Of a stretch of DNA of 64,000 nt, positions 42,330 to 51,100 are shown one piece after another. Below the pieces are notes generated by a model, which made no database searches, was not told where the DNA came from, and saw only the letters and a program-made list of their open reading frames with translations. A program made the position numbers and the translations under genes. This stretch comes from CAJINA01 sp964636125. GTDB lineage: Bacteria > Desulfobacterota > Desulfobacteria > Desulfobacterales > CAJINA01. The stretch is from positions 1 through 64,000 of the forward strand of contig CAZWPX010000023.1 in assembly GCA_964636125.1 (NCBI GenBank). Direction: 5' to 3'. Each line of letters starts with the position of its first letter. Within the stretch, counting starts at the first letter, position 1.

Positions 42330-44063
42330 TTGGCCCCAGCAAATAGTCACAATGACGGCTCGCATTCAGGGAAGCTTAAGGACAGCGACCTGTACACGCT
42401 CATTGAATTGGGGAGCACGGTCCATTCTTCGCTCGACTCCCGCCAGGTATTTGCCATGATTATGGAAAATACAAACAAAGTCGCCGACTCGGTGGCCAGT
42501 ACGCTCTTTCTTCTGGATGAAAACACCGACGAACTGGTTTTCTGCACGCCGACCGGACCCATCGCTGCACAGCTTGTCAATATGCGGATTAAGCGGGGTC
42601 AGGGAGTTGTCGGGTGGGTCCTGGAGAACGGAAAGCCGGCCAATGTCCCTGATGTATCCCGGGATCCCCGGTTTTTTAAGGAAATCGATACCAACACTGG
42701 ATTCCAGACAAAGGCCTTGTTGTGTGTGCCGCTGAAACTGGCCGGCAGGACCATCGGCGTTCTTGAGGCGGTCAACAAAAAAGACGGCTCCAGTTTTACG
42801 AAAAAAGATACCCTGCTGCTTTCAATTTTTGCCGACCAGACGGTGATGGCCATAGAAAATGCCCGGCTGCATGGTGCCCTTGAAAACCAGCTGCAGGAGA
42901 CCCTTCGTCTGCAGGAACGCCTCTCGGAAGCTGAAAAAAGTCGTGTCCTGACAAAACTCTCCACAGGCATCGCCCATGACTTTAACAACATATTGAATGC
43001 CATTACCGGTTTTGCAGAAATTTTACATCTGGATGCAGAGGATGAAAAAACCCGTGAGGATATTGATGAAATCCTCAGGGCGTCCCATAGTGCCATGGAC
43101 CTGGTTGAACAGATCCTGGCTTTTACCAAACAGAGCCCGCACAAAAAGTCGCCTGTAAGCAGTCGCAATTGCTTCAAACAGGCTGTCAAGTTGTTCCGGA
43201 TATTCCTGCCGCAGAATATTCAAATTCATGAAAACCTGTCCCTCGACAACGCCCAGATCCTGGCGAACTCAACCCAGCTGCACCACGCGATCACACAAAT
43301 TTTCAAGAATGCACGCGACGCCATTGGGCACGAGGAAGGTATCCTGGACGTCACATTTACCGTTGTTAAGCTCGATTCCGTGGCAATATCCTTTTTCCCC
43401 GGTTTGAAACCCGGCACCTACGTCAAATACACGATTAGCGACAATGGCTGCGGAATGGATCCAGTAACCCTCAATCAGGCTTTTGAACCATACTTCAGCA
43501 CCAAAATAAGGACCGTCGGCACCGGGATGGGACTCCCCGCGGTGAAGGGTATCATCAAAGACCATGGCGGTGCTCTGTCAATCAGCAGCGCACCGGGTCA
43601 GGGAACCCGGGTAGAGATTTTGCTGCCCCGGCACGAATCGAAACCGACTGCCCGCCCCCGCGCCCTGGATGAGCTGCCCCGCGGCACAGAAAAAATCATG
43701 GTGGTCGATGATGAAAAAATCATGGCCAACACCATGAAAAAGATGCTTCAATCTCTGGGTTACCAGGTCGTCACGGTATTCAGTTCAGCCGAGGCTCTCG
43801 AAACATTTAATGTGGACCCGCACGATTTTGACCTTGTCTTTACAGATTGGGCCATGCCGGGAATCACCGGAGACAGGCTGGCCGAAATCATGGTAGAAAC
43901 CAAACCGGACACGAAAGTCATTCTCTACTCTGCCTTCGATGAAGGTATGACCAAAGAGAACTTCCGGCCGCAGAGCATTCGCCGAACCTTGAAAAAACCG
44001 ATCAGCATGGAGAAACTTGCCTTTTCGGTCAGGCAGGTTCTGGACACGCCCCCGGGTGCGTAA
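42330..44063 (+). CDS. GAF-domain hybrid histidine kinase with receiver
   Basis: A 577-residue cytosolic sensor kinase with no transmembrane segment. Order: GAF domain (about 20-180); a short coiled coil; a HisKA-type dimerisation helix with phospho-acceptor His216 in STGIAHDFNNILNAI; HATPase with N box (ITQIFKNARDAIG), G1 (DNGCGMD) and G2 (GTGMGLPAVKGI); then a receiver (about 450-570) with VVDDEK and the phospho-Asp in LVFTDWAMPGITG. The start is uncertain: TTG 42330 has AAGGG upstream, while GTG 42273 gives 19 extra residues without a ribosome site. No output response regulator lies next to it. It directly abuts the VOC gene. Confidence 0.9.
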   Translation: MAPANSHNDGSHSGKLKDSDLYTLIELGSTVHSSLDSRQVFAMIMENTNKVADSVASTLFLLDENTDELVFCTPTGPIAAQLVNMRIKRGQGVVGWVLENGKPANVPDVSRDPRFFKEIDTNTGFQTKALLCVPLKLAGRTIGVLEAVNKKDGSSFTKKDTLLLSIFADQTVMAIENARLHGALENQLQETLRLQERLSEAEKSRVLTKLSTGIAHDFNNILNAITGFAEILHLDAEDEKTREDIDEILRASHSAMDLVEQILAFTKQSPHKKSPVSSRNCFKQAVKLFRIFLPQNIQIHENLSLDNAQILANSTQLHHAITQIFKNARDAIGHEEGILDVTFTVVKLDSVAISFFPGLKPGTYVKYTISDNGCGMDPVTLNQAFEPYFSTKIRTVGTGMGLPAVKGIIKDHGGALSISSAPGQGTRVEILLPRHESKPTARPRALDELPRGTEKIMVVDDEKIMANTMKKMLQSLGYQVVTVFSSAEALETFNVDPHDFDLVFTDWAMPGITGDRLAEIMVETKPDTKVILYSAFDEGMTKENFRPQSIRRTLKKPISMEKLAFSVRQVLDTPPGA

Positions 44064-44462
44064 ATGAAAATAAATAAGATCGACCATATCTGCATAGCGG
44101 TGAAGGACCTGAATCAGGCCCGCGGCGTCTGGGAACCGGCGCTGGGGAAATCCGCGCCGGACGAAGAATACGTCGATAAACGTGAAAAAATCAAAGTAGC
44201 CCGCTATTGGGTGGGTGAAGTCGGGTTCGAATTGATGGAATCAACCGCTCCCGATGGGGATGTGGCCCGGTTTATCGAAAAGAAAGGTGAAGGCGTGATG
44301 CTGATCAGTTTCAACGTGGACAGCACCCGGGCAGCCATGGATGAATTGCAGCAAAAAGACTACCCCTTTATTGGAGGGACCCGCCCGTTTCGCAATTGCG
44401 AATTTGCTTTTGTGCACCCCCGCAAAATGAACGGTGTCCTGCTGGAGCTCATCGACGCCTAA
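44064..44462 (+). CDS. VOC-family protein, methylmalonyl-CoA-epimerase-like but lacking a ligand His
   Basis: A 132-residue VOC protein whose opening IDHICIAVKDLNQARGVWEPALG and middle FELMESTAPDGDVARFIEKKGEGV are those of methylmalonyl-CoA epimerase. The N-terminal metal ligand (His in DHICIAV) and the C-terminal Glu (LLELIDA) are kept. The usual GLHHIAF segment reads GVMLISF instead, so the third-strand His ligand is missing. Epimerase activity is therefore doubtful; it may bind an acyl-CoA or another ligand. The ATG follows the kinase stop codon with no gap. Confidence 0.75.
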   Translation: MKINKIDHICIAVKDLNQARGVWEPALGKSAPDEEYVDKREKIKVARYWVGEVGFELMESTAPDGDVARFIEKKGEGVMLISFNVDSTRAAMDELQQKDYPFIGGTRPFRNCEFAFVHPRKMNGVLLELIDA

Positions 44463-44590
44463 TCCAGGTCCAATTTAGCCCTGCATTTGTTGCAGGATAC
44501 AACCCCCCGAAAAAGCTTGTGGCCGCACTCGGGACAAAAATATCGAGCCTCTTCATCCTCAATCCATTTTTGGGTGCCGTGTTGACGCCG
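44459..44590 (-). pseudogene. C-terminal zinc-ribbon remnant (DUF3795-like)
   Basis: On the minus strand, YRRQHGTQKWIEDEEARYFCPECGHKLFRGVVSCNKC looks like the tail of a DUF3795-type zinc-ribbon protein (CPECG...CNKC). The frame upstream runs into the antisense of nfsA without a start or the rest of the family, so this is a truncated fragment. Confidence 0.5.
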
Positions 44591-44656
44591 GTATGGCACC
44601 GAACGTAAGATCACCTTTTTACCGACGGCCATCGAAAAATTGTCAAGGAAGCAAAA

Positions 44657-45394
44657 ATGAATCCAGTCATGCAATTACTCCAGGCCCACCGTTCCATCCG
44701 GAAATTTACAAACCAGGCGGTGGACAATCAAACAATAGAGGCTATCGTTCGCTGCGGGCAGGCCGCGGCCACCTCCAGCAACCTCCAGGCCACGACTGTT
44801 CTCATCGTCCGGGACCCGGATACACGCCAAAAAATTGCCCGCCTGGCCGGCGATCAACAGTATGTCGCCGCTGCCGGCGCTTTCCTGGTATTTTGCGCCG
44901 ATCTCCAACGTTCGCAAAGTGCCTGTGAAATGCAAGGCGGCTCGTTTGCACCCGGCATGACCGAGCACTTTCTCATCGCCACCGTGGACGTGGCCCTGTT
45001 TGCCCAGAACTGTGCCATCGCTGCAGAATCGATGGGGTTGGGCATCTGCTACATTGGCGGAATCCGCAACGACCCCGCCCAGGTGTGCCGCCTCCTGGAT
45101 CTGCCGGATCAGGTCTACCCCGTTTTTGGCTTCTGTCTCGGATTCCCGGCCCAGGATCCCGAAGTCAAACCACGACTGCCGCTTGCAGTCGTGCTCAAGG
45201 AGGAACGGTATCAGGCTTCGGAGGATGAAAAGGGTATTGGGCTTTACGATAAACAGTTGCGCGATTACTACAGCACCCGTACGGGCGGCACCAAGGACAG
45301 CTGCTGGACGCAGGAAATGAAAGAACTGGTGGGCAAGGAATCCCGCCCCCACATGCGAGGCTTTCTGAAATCACGCGGCTTTACTATGAAATGA
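44657..45394 (+). CDS. nfsA: Oxygen-insensitive NADPH nitroreductase (NfsA family)
   Basis: A 245-residue FMN flavoprotein of the NfsA/FRP group. It opens LLQAHRSIRKFTNQAVDNQTIEAIVRCGQAAATSSNLQATTVLIVRD (FMN phosphate RSIR and the SSN/LQA binding segment). It continues with AIAAESMGLGICYIGGIRNDPAQV and PVFGFCLGFPAQDPEVKPRLPLAVVLKEERY, all diagnostic. It catalyses two-electron reduction of nitroaromatics or quinones using NADPH. The C-terminal helix segment with KELVGKESRPHMRGFLKSRGF is typical. AGGAAG precedes the ATG. Confidence 0.93.
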   Translation: MNPVMQLLQAHRSIRKFTNQAVDNQTIEAIVRCGQAAATSSNLQATTVLIVRDPDTRQKIARLAGDQQYVAAAGAFLVFCADLQRSQSACEMQGGSFAPGMTEHFLIATVDVALFAQNCAIAAESMGLGICYIGGIRNDPAQVCRLLDLPDQVYPVFGFCLGFPAQDPEVKPRLPLAVVLKEERYQASEDEKGIGLYDKQLRDYYSTRTGGTKDSCWTQEMKELVGKESRPHMRGFLKSRGFTMK

Positions 45395-45435
45395 GGCTGT
45401 TACAATTCAACGATTTTTACTAATCGGTGCCCGAC

Positions 45436-46032
45436 ATGGATCTGTTAAAAATCGATTTCACCCAAAGGCTTCTTACAGTCAATGGACTAAACCCCGACGA
45501 TGTTAAGTGCTGGTTGTTCTGCCCGGGCATGCTTTTTAATTCGCCGGATAAATGGTGGGGGGATCTGTCTCTGCGGGATTTCCCGCATGAAGGCGTCGAT
45601 TTCTGCCTGTACCGGGATCACTCCGGAAAAATTGTTCATCTTGATCACACCACCCGTATCCCGGTGATGCACACCGGAACAGTCAGGGCCCTGTTCACCG
45701 ATTTTTTGGGTCAGGCCGTGATAATCGAACATGAAACCGATCAGAAAAGAAAATATCTGTCGGTCTACGCCCACACAACGCCGCGCAGTGAAATCCGGCC
45801 CGGTGTCACTGTACATGCAGGGGACGTCATCGCAAACATCGCCGATACCAGCCGGTCAAAGGCCGGAATCCACCCCCACCTGCACATCTCGTTTGGCATC
45901 CCGACTCCGGATCTAATCTACGAGCCCTTCATCTGGAACTGCATGCGTGACCCCGGCCTGGTGGCTCTGCTGGACCCGCTTCATATTCTCGATTGGCCCT
46001 GGGAACTGCAGGAAAACGGCTGGTGGTTCTAA
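45436..46032 (+). CDS. M23-type (LytM) peptidase-like protein
   Basis: A 198-residue protein with the metal-site pattern of M23 endopeptidases: FPHEGVDF (H-x-G-x-D) near residue 54 and HPHLHISFG (HxH) near residue 147. Between them lie VIIEHETDQKRKYLSVYAH and VHAGDVIANIADT. No signal peptide is seen, so unlike most M23 wall hydrolases it may be cytoplasmic or exported by another route. ATG 45436 is used; a GTG three codons earlier is possible. The 124-bp gap after it shows nothing. Confidence 0.75.
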   Translation: MDLLKIDFTQRLLTVNGLNPDDVKCWLFCPGMLFNSPDKWWGDLSLRDFPHEGVDFCLYRDHSGKIVHLDHTTRIPVMHTGTVRALFTDFLGQAVIIEHETDQKRKYLSVYAHTTPRSEIRPGVTVHAGDVIANIADTSRSKAGIHPHLHISFGIPTPDLIYEPFIWNCMRDPGLVALLDPLHILDWPWELQENGWWF

Positions 46033-46156
46033 GTAAAAAAGCCTGGTCCAGAGAGGCTGTGTCGTAATTGGTCAAACCACGTAGGGCACTTGCTTCGCGA
46101 CGCCTATAGTTGACGAGTCGCTGCGTTTCGCTGATTTCATCAAATAGGCAATTGTT

Positions 46157-47716
46157 CTATTCCTGATCGAGCACATTCCTCACCATTTTCAGTAGATCCT
46201 CCCCCAGATAGGGTTTGGAAAGAAACCCCCGGGTCTGAGCTTCGATCTGCTCCCAGCTCAATGTCTCGGGTTTAGTGGCCGAGGTAAGAACCACCTTCAC
46301 GCCTGGATCGATCTGCAGCAACTCCTGCAGGCATCTTTCGCCCCCCATATTCGGCATGATCAAATCGAGCAGGATCATATCGATCCGGTTTTTTTCCTCG
46401 CGGTACAGTTTCAGGGCGTCTACCCCGTCCTCCGCCGTCAAAACACTGTAGCCAGCCATTTCCAGGCGCCGTTGCCCAAATAGTCGCATGGACGCCACAT
46501 CATCCACCAGCAGAATTGTTTCGCCGCCGGTTTGAACGACATTCGTTTTTTTCTTCTCTACCGCCTTCACAGATCGGGGCGCTGCCGGCAGGAAAATTTT
46601 GAACAGGGCCCCTTTCCCCAGGACGCTCTTGCAGGTGATGAGGCCGTCATGATTCTGTATAATGCCGTACACCATGGCCAGGCCCAGACCGGTACCCTTG
46701 TCCGCCCGTTTGGTGGTAAAAAAAGGATCGAAGATCTGTTCAAGGGTCTCTTTGGCCATGCCCTGGCCGGAGTCGGCCACGCTGATGCAAACATAGGCTC
46801 CCGGAACCAGGTTGGGCTGCGACTTGCAGTAATCCGGGGTGAGGGTGACACTGGCGGTCTGGATGATCAGCTTTCCGCCGTCCGGCATGGCATCCCTTGC
46901 GTTGTTGAAGAGATTCATGAGCACCTGACCGATCTGGCCGGCATCGGCAGCCACCGGGGGCAGCGCTTCCTCGAGATTCAGGATCACCTCCAACTCGCTG
47001 GCTATTCCGTTTTTCACGAGACCGTGGAGCTGACGGACCTGCTGATTCAGATCGATCAGTTTTTTGATGCTTTCCAGTTTCCGACTGTAAGAGAGCATCT
47101 GCTGCACGATATCGACACCCCTCTGGCAGGCATCAAAGATTGTATTTAATTCAGGATAGCCGGGGTCGTCGTGGCTATGACGGATCATGAGAAGTTCGGT
47201 CGAGCCCTGGATGGCTGCAATCAAATTCTTGAAATCATGGGCGATGCCGCTGGCCAGGGTCCCCACAGCTTCCAGTTTCCGGGCTTGCTGGAGCCGTTTT
47301 TCGAGCTGCCTGCGCTCGTTCGTCAGGCGGACCGCCCGGAGCATGTACCGCACCCGCTGTACCAGGATCATCCATTCGATCGGTTTGGTGATGAAGTCGG
47401 TGGCGCCGGCTTCATAGGCCCGGCTGATCGATTCGACATCCTCCAGGGCCGTGACCATGACCACCGGGATTAAATTTCCGCCCGGCAATTCGCGGATCGC
47501 CCGGCAGGTATCGTAGCCGTCCATCTCAGGCATCATCACATCCAGCAGCACAATCGCCGGCTTCAACCGCTTGACCGCCTCCAGGCCTTCGACGCCGTTC
47601 ACAGCTTCAGACACCGAAAAGCCCGCCTGTTGTAAGGACACTCGGGCGACTTCGCGGAGAATGGTATCATCATCGACAATCAGGATCTGGGACCGGGATT
47701 CCTTTTTGGGGGCCAT
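46157..47716 (-). CDS. Receiver-kinase-receiver hybrid sensor
   Basis: A 519-residue cytosolic protein: an N-terminal receiver (about 8-125) with phospho-Asp59 in VLLDVMMPEMDG; HisKA with His160 in SGIAHDFKNLIAAIQGS; HATPase with LFNNARDAMPDGG, DSGQGM and GTGLGLAMVYGI; then a second receiver (about 395-515) with ILLVDD and the Asp in MILLDLIMPNMGG. There is no transmembrane or sensory domain, so the input is probably phosphorylation of the first receiver by another kinase. Transcribed alone. Confidence 0.92.
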   Translation of the reverse strand: MAPKKESRSQILIVDDDTILREVARVSLQQAGFSVSEAVNGVEGLEAVKRLKPAIVLLDVMMPEMDGYDTCRAIRELPGGNLIPVVMVTALEDVESISRAYEAGATDFITKPIEWMILVQRVRYMLRAVRLTNERRQLEKRLQQARKLEAVGTLASGIAHDFKNLIAAIQGSTELLMIRHSHDDPGYPELNTIFDACQRGVDIVQQMLSYSRKLESIKKLIDLNQQVRQLHGLVKNGIASELEVILNLEEALPPVAADAGQIGQVLMNLFNNARDAMPDGGKLIIQTASVTLTPDYCKSQPNLVPGAYVCISVADSGQGMAKETLEQIFDPFFTTKRADKGTGLGLAMVYGIIQNHDGLITCKSVLGKGALFKIFLPAAPRSVKAVEKKKTNVVQTGGETILLVDDVASMRLFGQRRLEMAGYSVLTAEDGVDALKLYREEKNRIDMILLDLIMPNMGGERCLQELLQIDPGVKVVLTSATKPETLSWEQIEAQTRGFLSKPYLGEDLLKMVRNVLDQE

Positions 47717-47782
47717 GGTTTTTCCATTTTTAAAGATTCTGTTTATTGCGTTGGTTTATCATGTAAATAGTTAGATTTCCAA

Positions 47783-47810
47783 TCTATACCGCTCTGCAAG
47801 TCAAAATCAA
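47783..47810 (-). promoter_or_regulatory. Possible sigma-70 promoter for the hybrid sensor
   Basis: Minus strand TTGATT (47810-47805) and TATAGA (47788-47783) with a 16-base spacer, about 70 bases before the sensor start at 47716. Reasonable but not decisive. Confidence 0.35.
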
Positions 47811-47858
47811 GTACAGAATTTTGCGTATACTAAGTTTTATTAAAATAAGCGGTACGTA

Positions 47859-47945
47859 TTAAGCAGGAGGTAGCGTATCGTAACCAGCATACAGAAACCG
47901 TCCACCATGTAAACCGTGCACATGAGCTCCGTTCAGCCGCTCCAT
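47859..47945 (-). CDS. Possible 28-codon mini-gene
   Basis: In the 482-bp gap between the hybrid sensor and the giant surface protein, a 28-residue frame (MERLNGAHVHGLHGGRFLYA...) starts at ATG 47945 with GGAGGT six bases upstream. Rich in His and Gly. The strong ribosome site is the only support. It could be a leader peptide or chance. Confidence 0.25.
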   Translation of the reverse strand: MERLNGAHVHGLHGGRFLYAGYDTLPPA

Positions 47946-48102
47946 GCAGAACCTCCAAGATTTGTTGATTTGAGCATTCTAAACCCACCAATATCGGTGG
48001 AACCAAACAGATTTATGCCCGCAAATGTTAATTTTTATAGTAGTATCGGGGAAATAATTAGATAAAAAACTGAACTCAGCGCATACATCGGTACTTTTAT
48101 TG

Positions 48103-48119
48103 TTGGCATGCACTTTGCT
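48103..48119 (+). promoter_or_regulatory. Sigma-54 promoter of the surface-protein/export operon
   Basis: TTGGCATGCACTTTGCT has GG and GC 10 bases apart and fits the -24/-12 consensus (TGGCAyG...TTGCW) with only minor deviation. The predicted start site near 48131 leaves a leader of about 70 bases before ATG 48199. The -24/-12 element is followed by an AT-rich tract. It suggests expression only on command of an enhancer-binding protein. Confidence 0.7.
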
Positions 48120-48198
48120 ATATACTAATGGGTCTTATACTATACCATACGTTTTAGAAGCATCTGGATTATCTCAACTTCTTTGGTAACGATTTTTC

Positions 48199-51100
48199 AT
48201 GAATAAATGGTTTAAAACCGCCTTGAAAACAATGTGTGATCGCCTGGGGGCAGGCACCCGCGGCGTACCTCGGCCGGTGCCGGGCAAAGCACCGAACGCC
48301 GGGCCCAGGCAGGATTCGTTTCCCGCAGGCATTCACTTCGAGGCCCTGGAACCCCGCCTGCTGCTTTCGGCCAGCGGAGACGGCATTGTTGCGGGTGTGG
48401 CCGTCCAGGCCGCTCCTTCGTCGGAACACGCTGCCATCGAAGCGGAAAACTTTCAATTCAACCAGTTGAACCAGTCGCTATCAACCAATCTCCTGCACAC
48501 AACTGAAATCAAGGAGAGCGGCCTTTCCCAGGGCAACTCAACTCCCCAAGGGAGCAATCCGGTATCCCATCCTGCGGACGCCACCACGACAAACAATGAA
48601 AACCAACTGGTTTCGTCAATACCAGCAGAATCGGTTGACATCCTGACCAGTATAGAAAGCCATGTTCTGGATACGGTCCTCGAACGTTCTGAACTGGTGG
48701 TAATCGATGGGGGCATCCAGGACACCGATACGCTGATAAATGATCTTTTGGCTGATCGAGACGATGGCCGTACGATAGAGGTTGTGATTATAGACCCGGA
48801 ACAGGACGGTTTTGAACAGGTCAGTGACCTGCTGGCCACGCGCCAGGGGCTGGATGCGGTTCATTTTGTCTCCCACGGAACGGATCGCGGTGTAAAGCTG
48901 GGTGACACGTGGCTCTATCCGGGTAATCTCGATGACTATGCGGGTGATATCGCCGGATGGAAAGATTCCCTGGCGGCGGAAGCGGATCTACTTTTTTATG
49001 GTTGTGATCTGGCCGCCGGCGAAGAGGGACAGGCCTTGCTCGCTTCTTTGGGCGAATTGACCGGTGCGGACGTTACAGCAAGCGATGATGACACCGGCCA
49101 TGCGCTTTTAGGTGGAGACTGGGATCTGGAATACCGGGCAGGCGATCTCGAGACCGCTGTTGCATTCAGCGCAGAACTACAGCATCACTGGGACGGACTC
49201 CTGGCGCCCCCGACTCTCGACCTGGATGTAAACAACAGCTCAGGCGCAGGAGGTAACGATTATCAGCTCACGTATACGGAGGGAGACGTTGCCACAGCCA
49301 TTGCCGACACCGACTCCGATGTTGCCGATGCAGATTCCACCACCTTTGATCACGTGACGCTTTCAGTGAGCGGGTTGTTGGATGGCAACGCCGAGGAGAT
49401 GGTGCTCGACGGAGACACTTTTGCGCTGTCCACGGCGGTTGCAGGTCAGAACACCAGTGGTCTTAAGTACACGGTAACGGTAACAGCGGTACCGGGATCG
49501 GGCACGGCCACGATGACGATCACCAAGCAGGGCGGTGGGACGTTTACCGAGGTCGAGACCGAAGCACTGATCGAAGAGATTAAATATCGTCATGCCGACG
49601 ACAACCCGAGCGACGGCAATCGTACGATCGACATGACGGTCAACGACGGATCAGTCGACAGTGCGGCGGCGCGAACGACGATCAACGTCGATCCGGTCAA
49701 CGATGCACCGACCCTGACCGTGTTTTCAGCCCCAATCAAAACGTCGTCCCAAGATGAAACGGTGACCATCACGTTTGGCGACTTGACGACTCAGGGTGAT
49801 GAGGCAGATGTGGACGGCACAGTGGATGCGTTCATCGTCAAGGCGGTATCGAGCGGCACACTGTTGATCGGCGCATCTAAGGGCTCTGCCGCAGCTTGGG
49901 CGGCCGGAACCAACGACACAATCAGTGGTTTGGATAAAGGGTTCTGGACGCCAGTCAGCGGTGCTACGGGTACGCTAAATGCCTTTACGATGGTTGTCGA
50001 GGACAACTCGGGAGCCGAATCGGCCACCCCAGTTCAGGCGCAGGTATCGGTCACGGCCAATAATGTACCGACGCTGACGGCGTTTGCGGCTCCCATCGAT
50101 ACGACGGCCGAGGACACACAGGTAGATATCACGTTTGCCGAACTGGTGGCCCAGGGTGATGAGGCGGATGTTGACGGTACGGTGGACGGTTTTGTGGTCA
50201 AGGCGGTCACGAGTGGCACGCTTTTAATTGGTACGGATGCGGGTAGTGCAACGATCTGGGCAGCGGGCAGCAACGATACAATCGATGCGGCAAACAATGC
50301 TTACTGGACGCCGGATAGTGATGCGAACGGGACGCTGAATGCTTTTACAGCTGTGGCCTTGGACAACTCGGGAGCCGAATCAGCCACTCCGGTTCAGGCG
50401 CAGATAACGGTGACCGCGGTCAACGATGCGCCCACCGCGACGAACCTGAGTGCCCCGGAGAGCTACACCGAGGACACGGCGCTCAATCTGACCGACATCG
50501 TGGTCACTGATGTGGACAGTGCCACTGTCACGGTGACCCTGACCTTGTCGGATCCGGCGGCCGGCTCCCTGAGCACCGGCACATCCGGTGCGGTGACCTC
50601 GACCTTTGCGGCCGGGGTGTGGACCGCCTCGGGCGCCCTTGCCGATGTCAACACCCTGCTGGCCGGCGTCACCTTCACCCCGGCGATCAACTACAACAGC
50701 AACTTTAACATCGCCACCGGCGTCTCTGACGGTGCGGCCCCGGCGATCACCGGCACCAAGGTCATGACCGGCGCCGCGGTCAACGATGCGCCCACCGCGA
50801 CGAACCTGAGTGCCCCGGAGAGCTACACCGAGGACACGGCGCTCAATCTGACCGACATCGTGGTCACTGATGTGGACAGTGCCACTGTCACGGTGACCCT
50901 GACCTTGTCGGATCCGGCGGCCGGCTCCCTGAGCACCGGCACATCCGGTGCGGTGACCTCGACCTTTGCGGCCGGGGTGTGGACCGCCTCGGGCGCCCTT
51001 GCCGATGTCAACACCCTGCTGGCCGGCGTCACCTTCACCCCGGCGATCAACTACAACAGCAACTTTAACATCGCCACCGGCGTCTCTGACGGTGCGGCCC

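Noticed and set aside
48103..48126. Sigma-70 reading of TTGGCA...TATACT before the surface-protein gene
   Set aside because: The spacer would be only 12 bases, while the same DNA fits sigma-54 spacing exactly.
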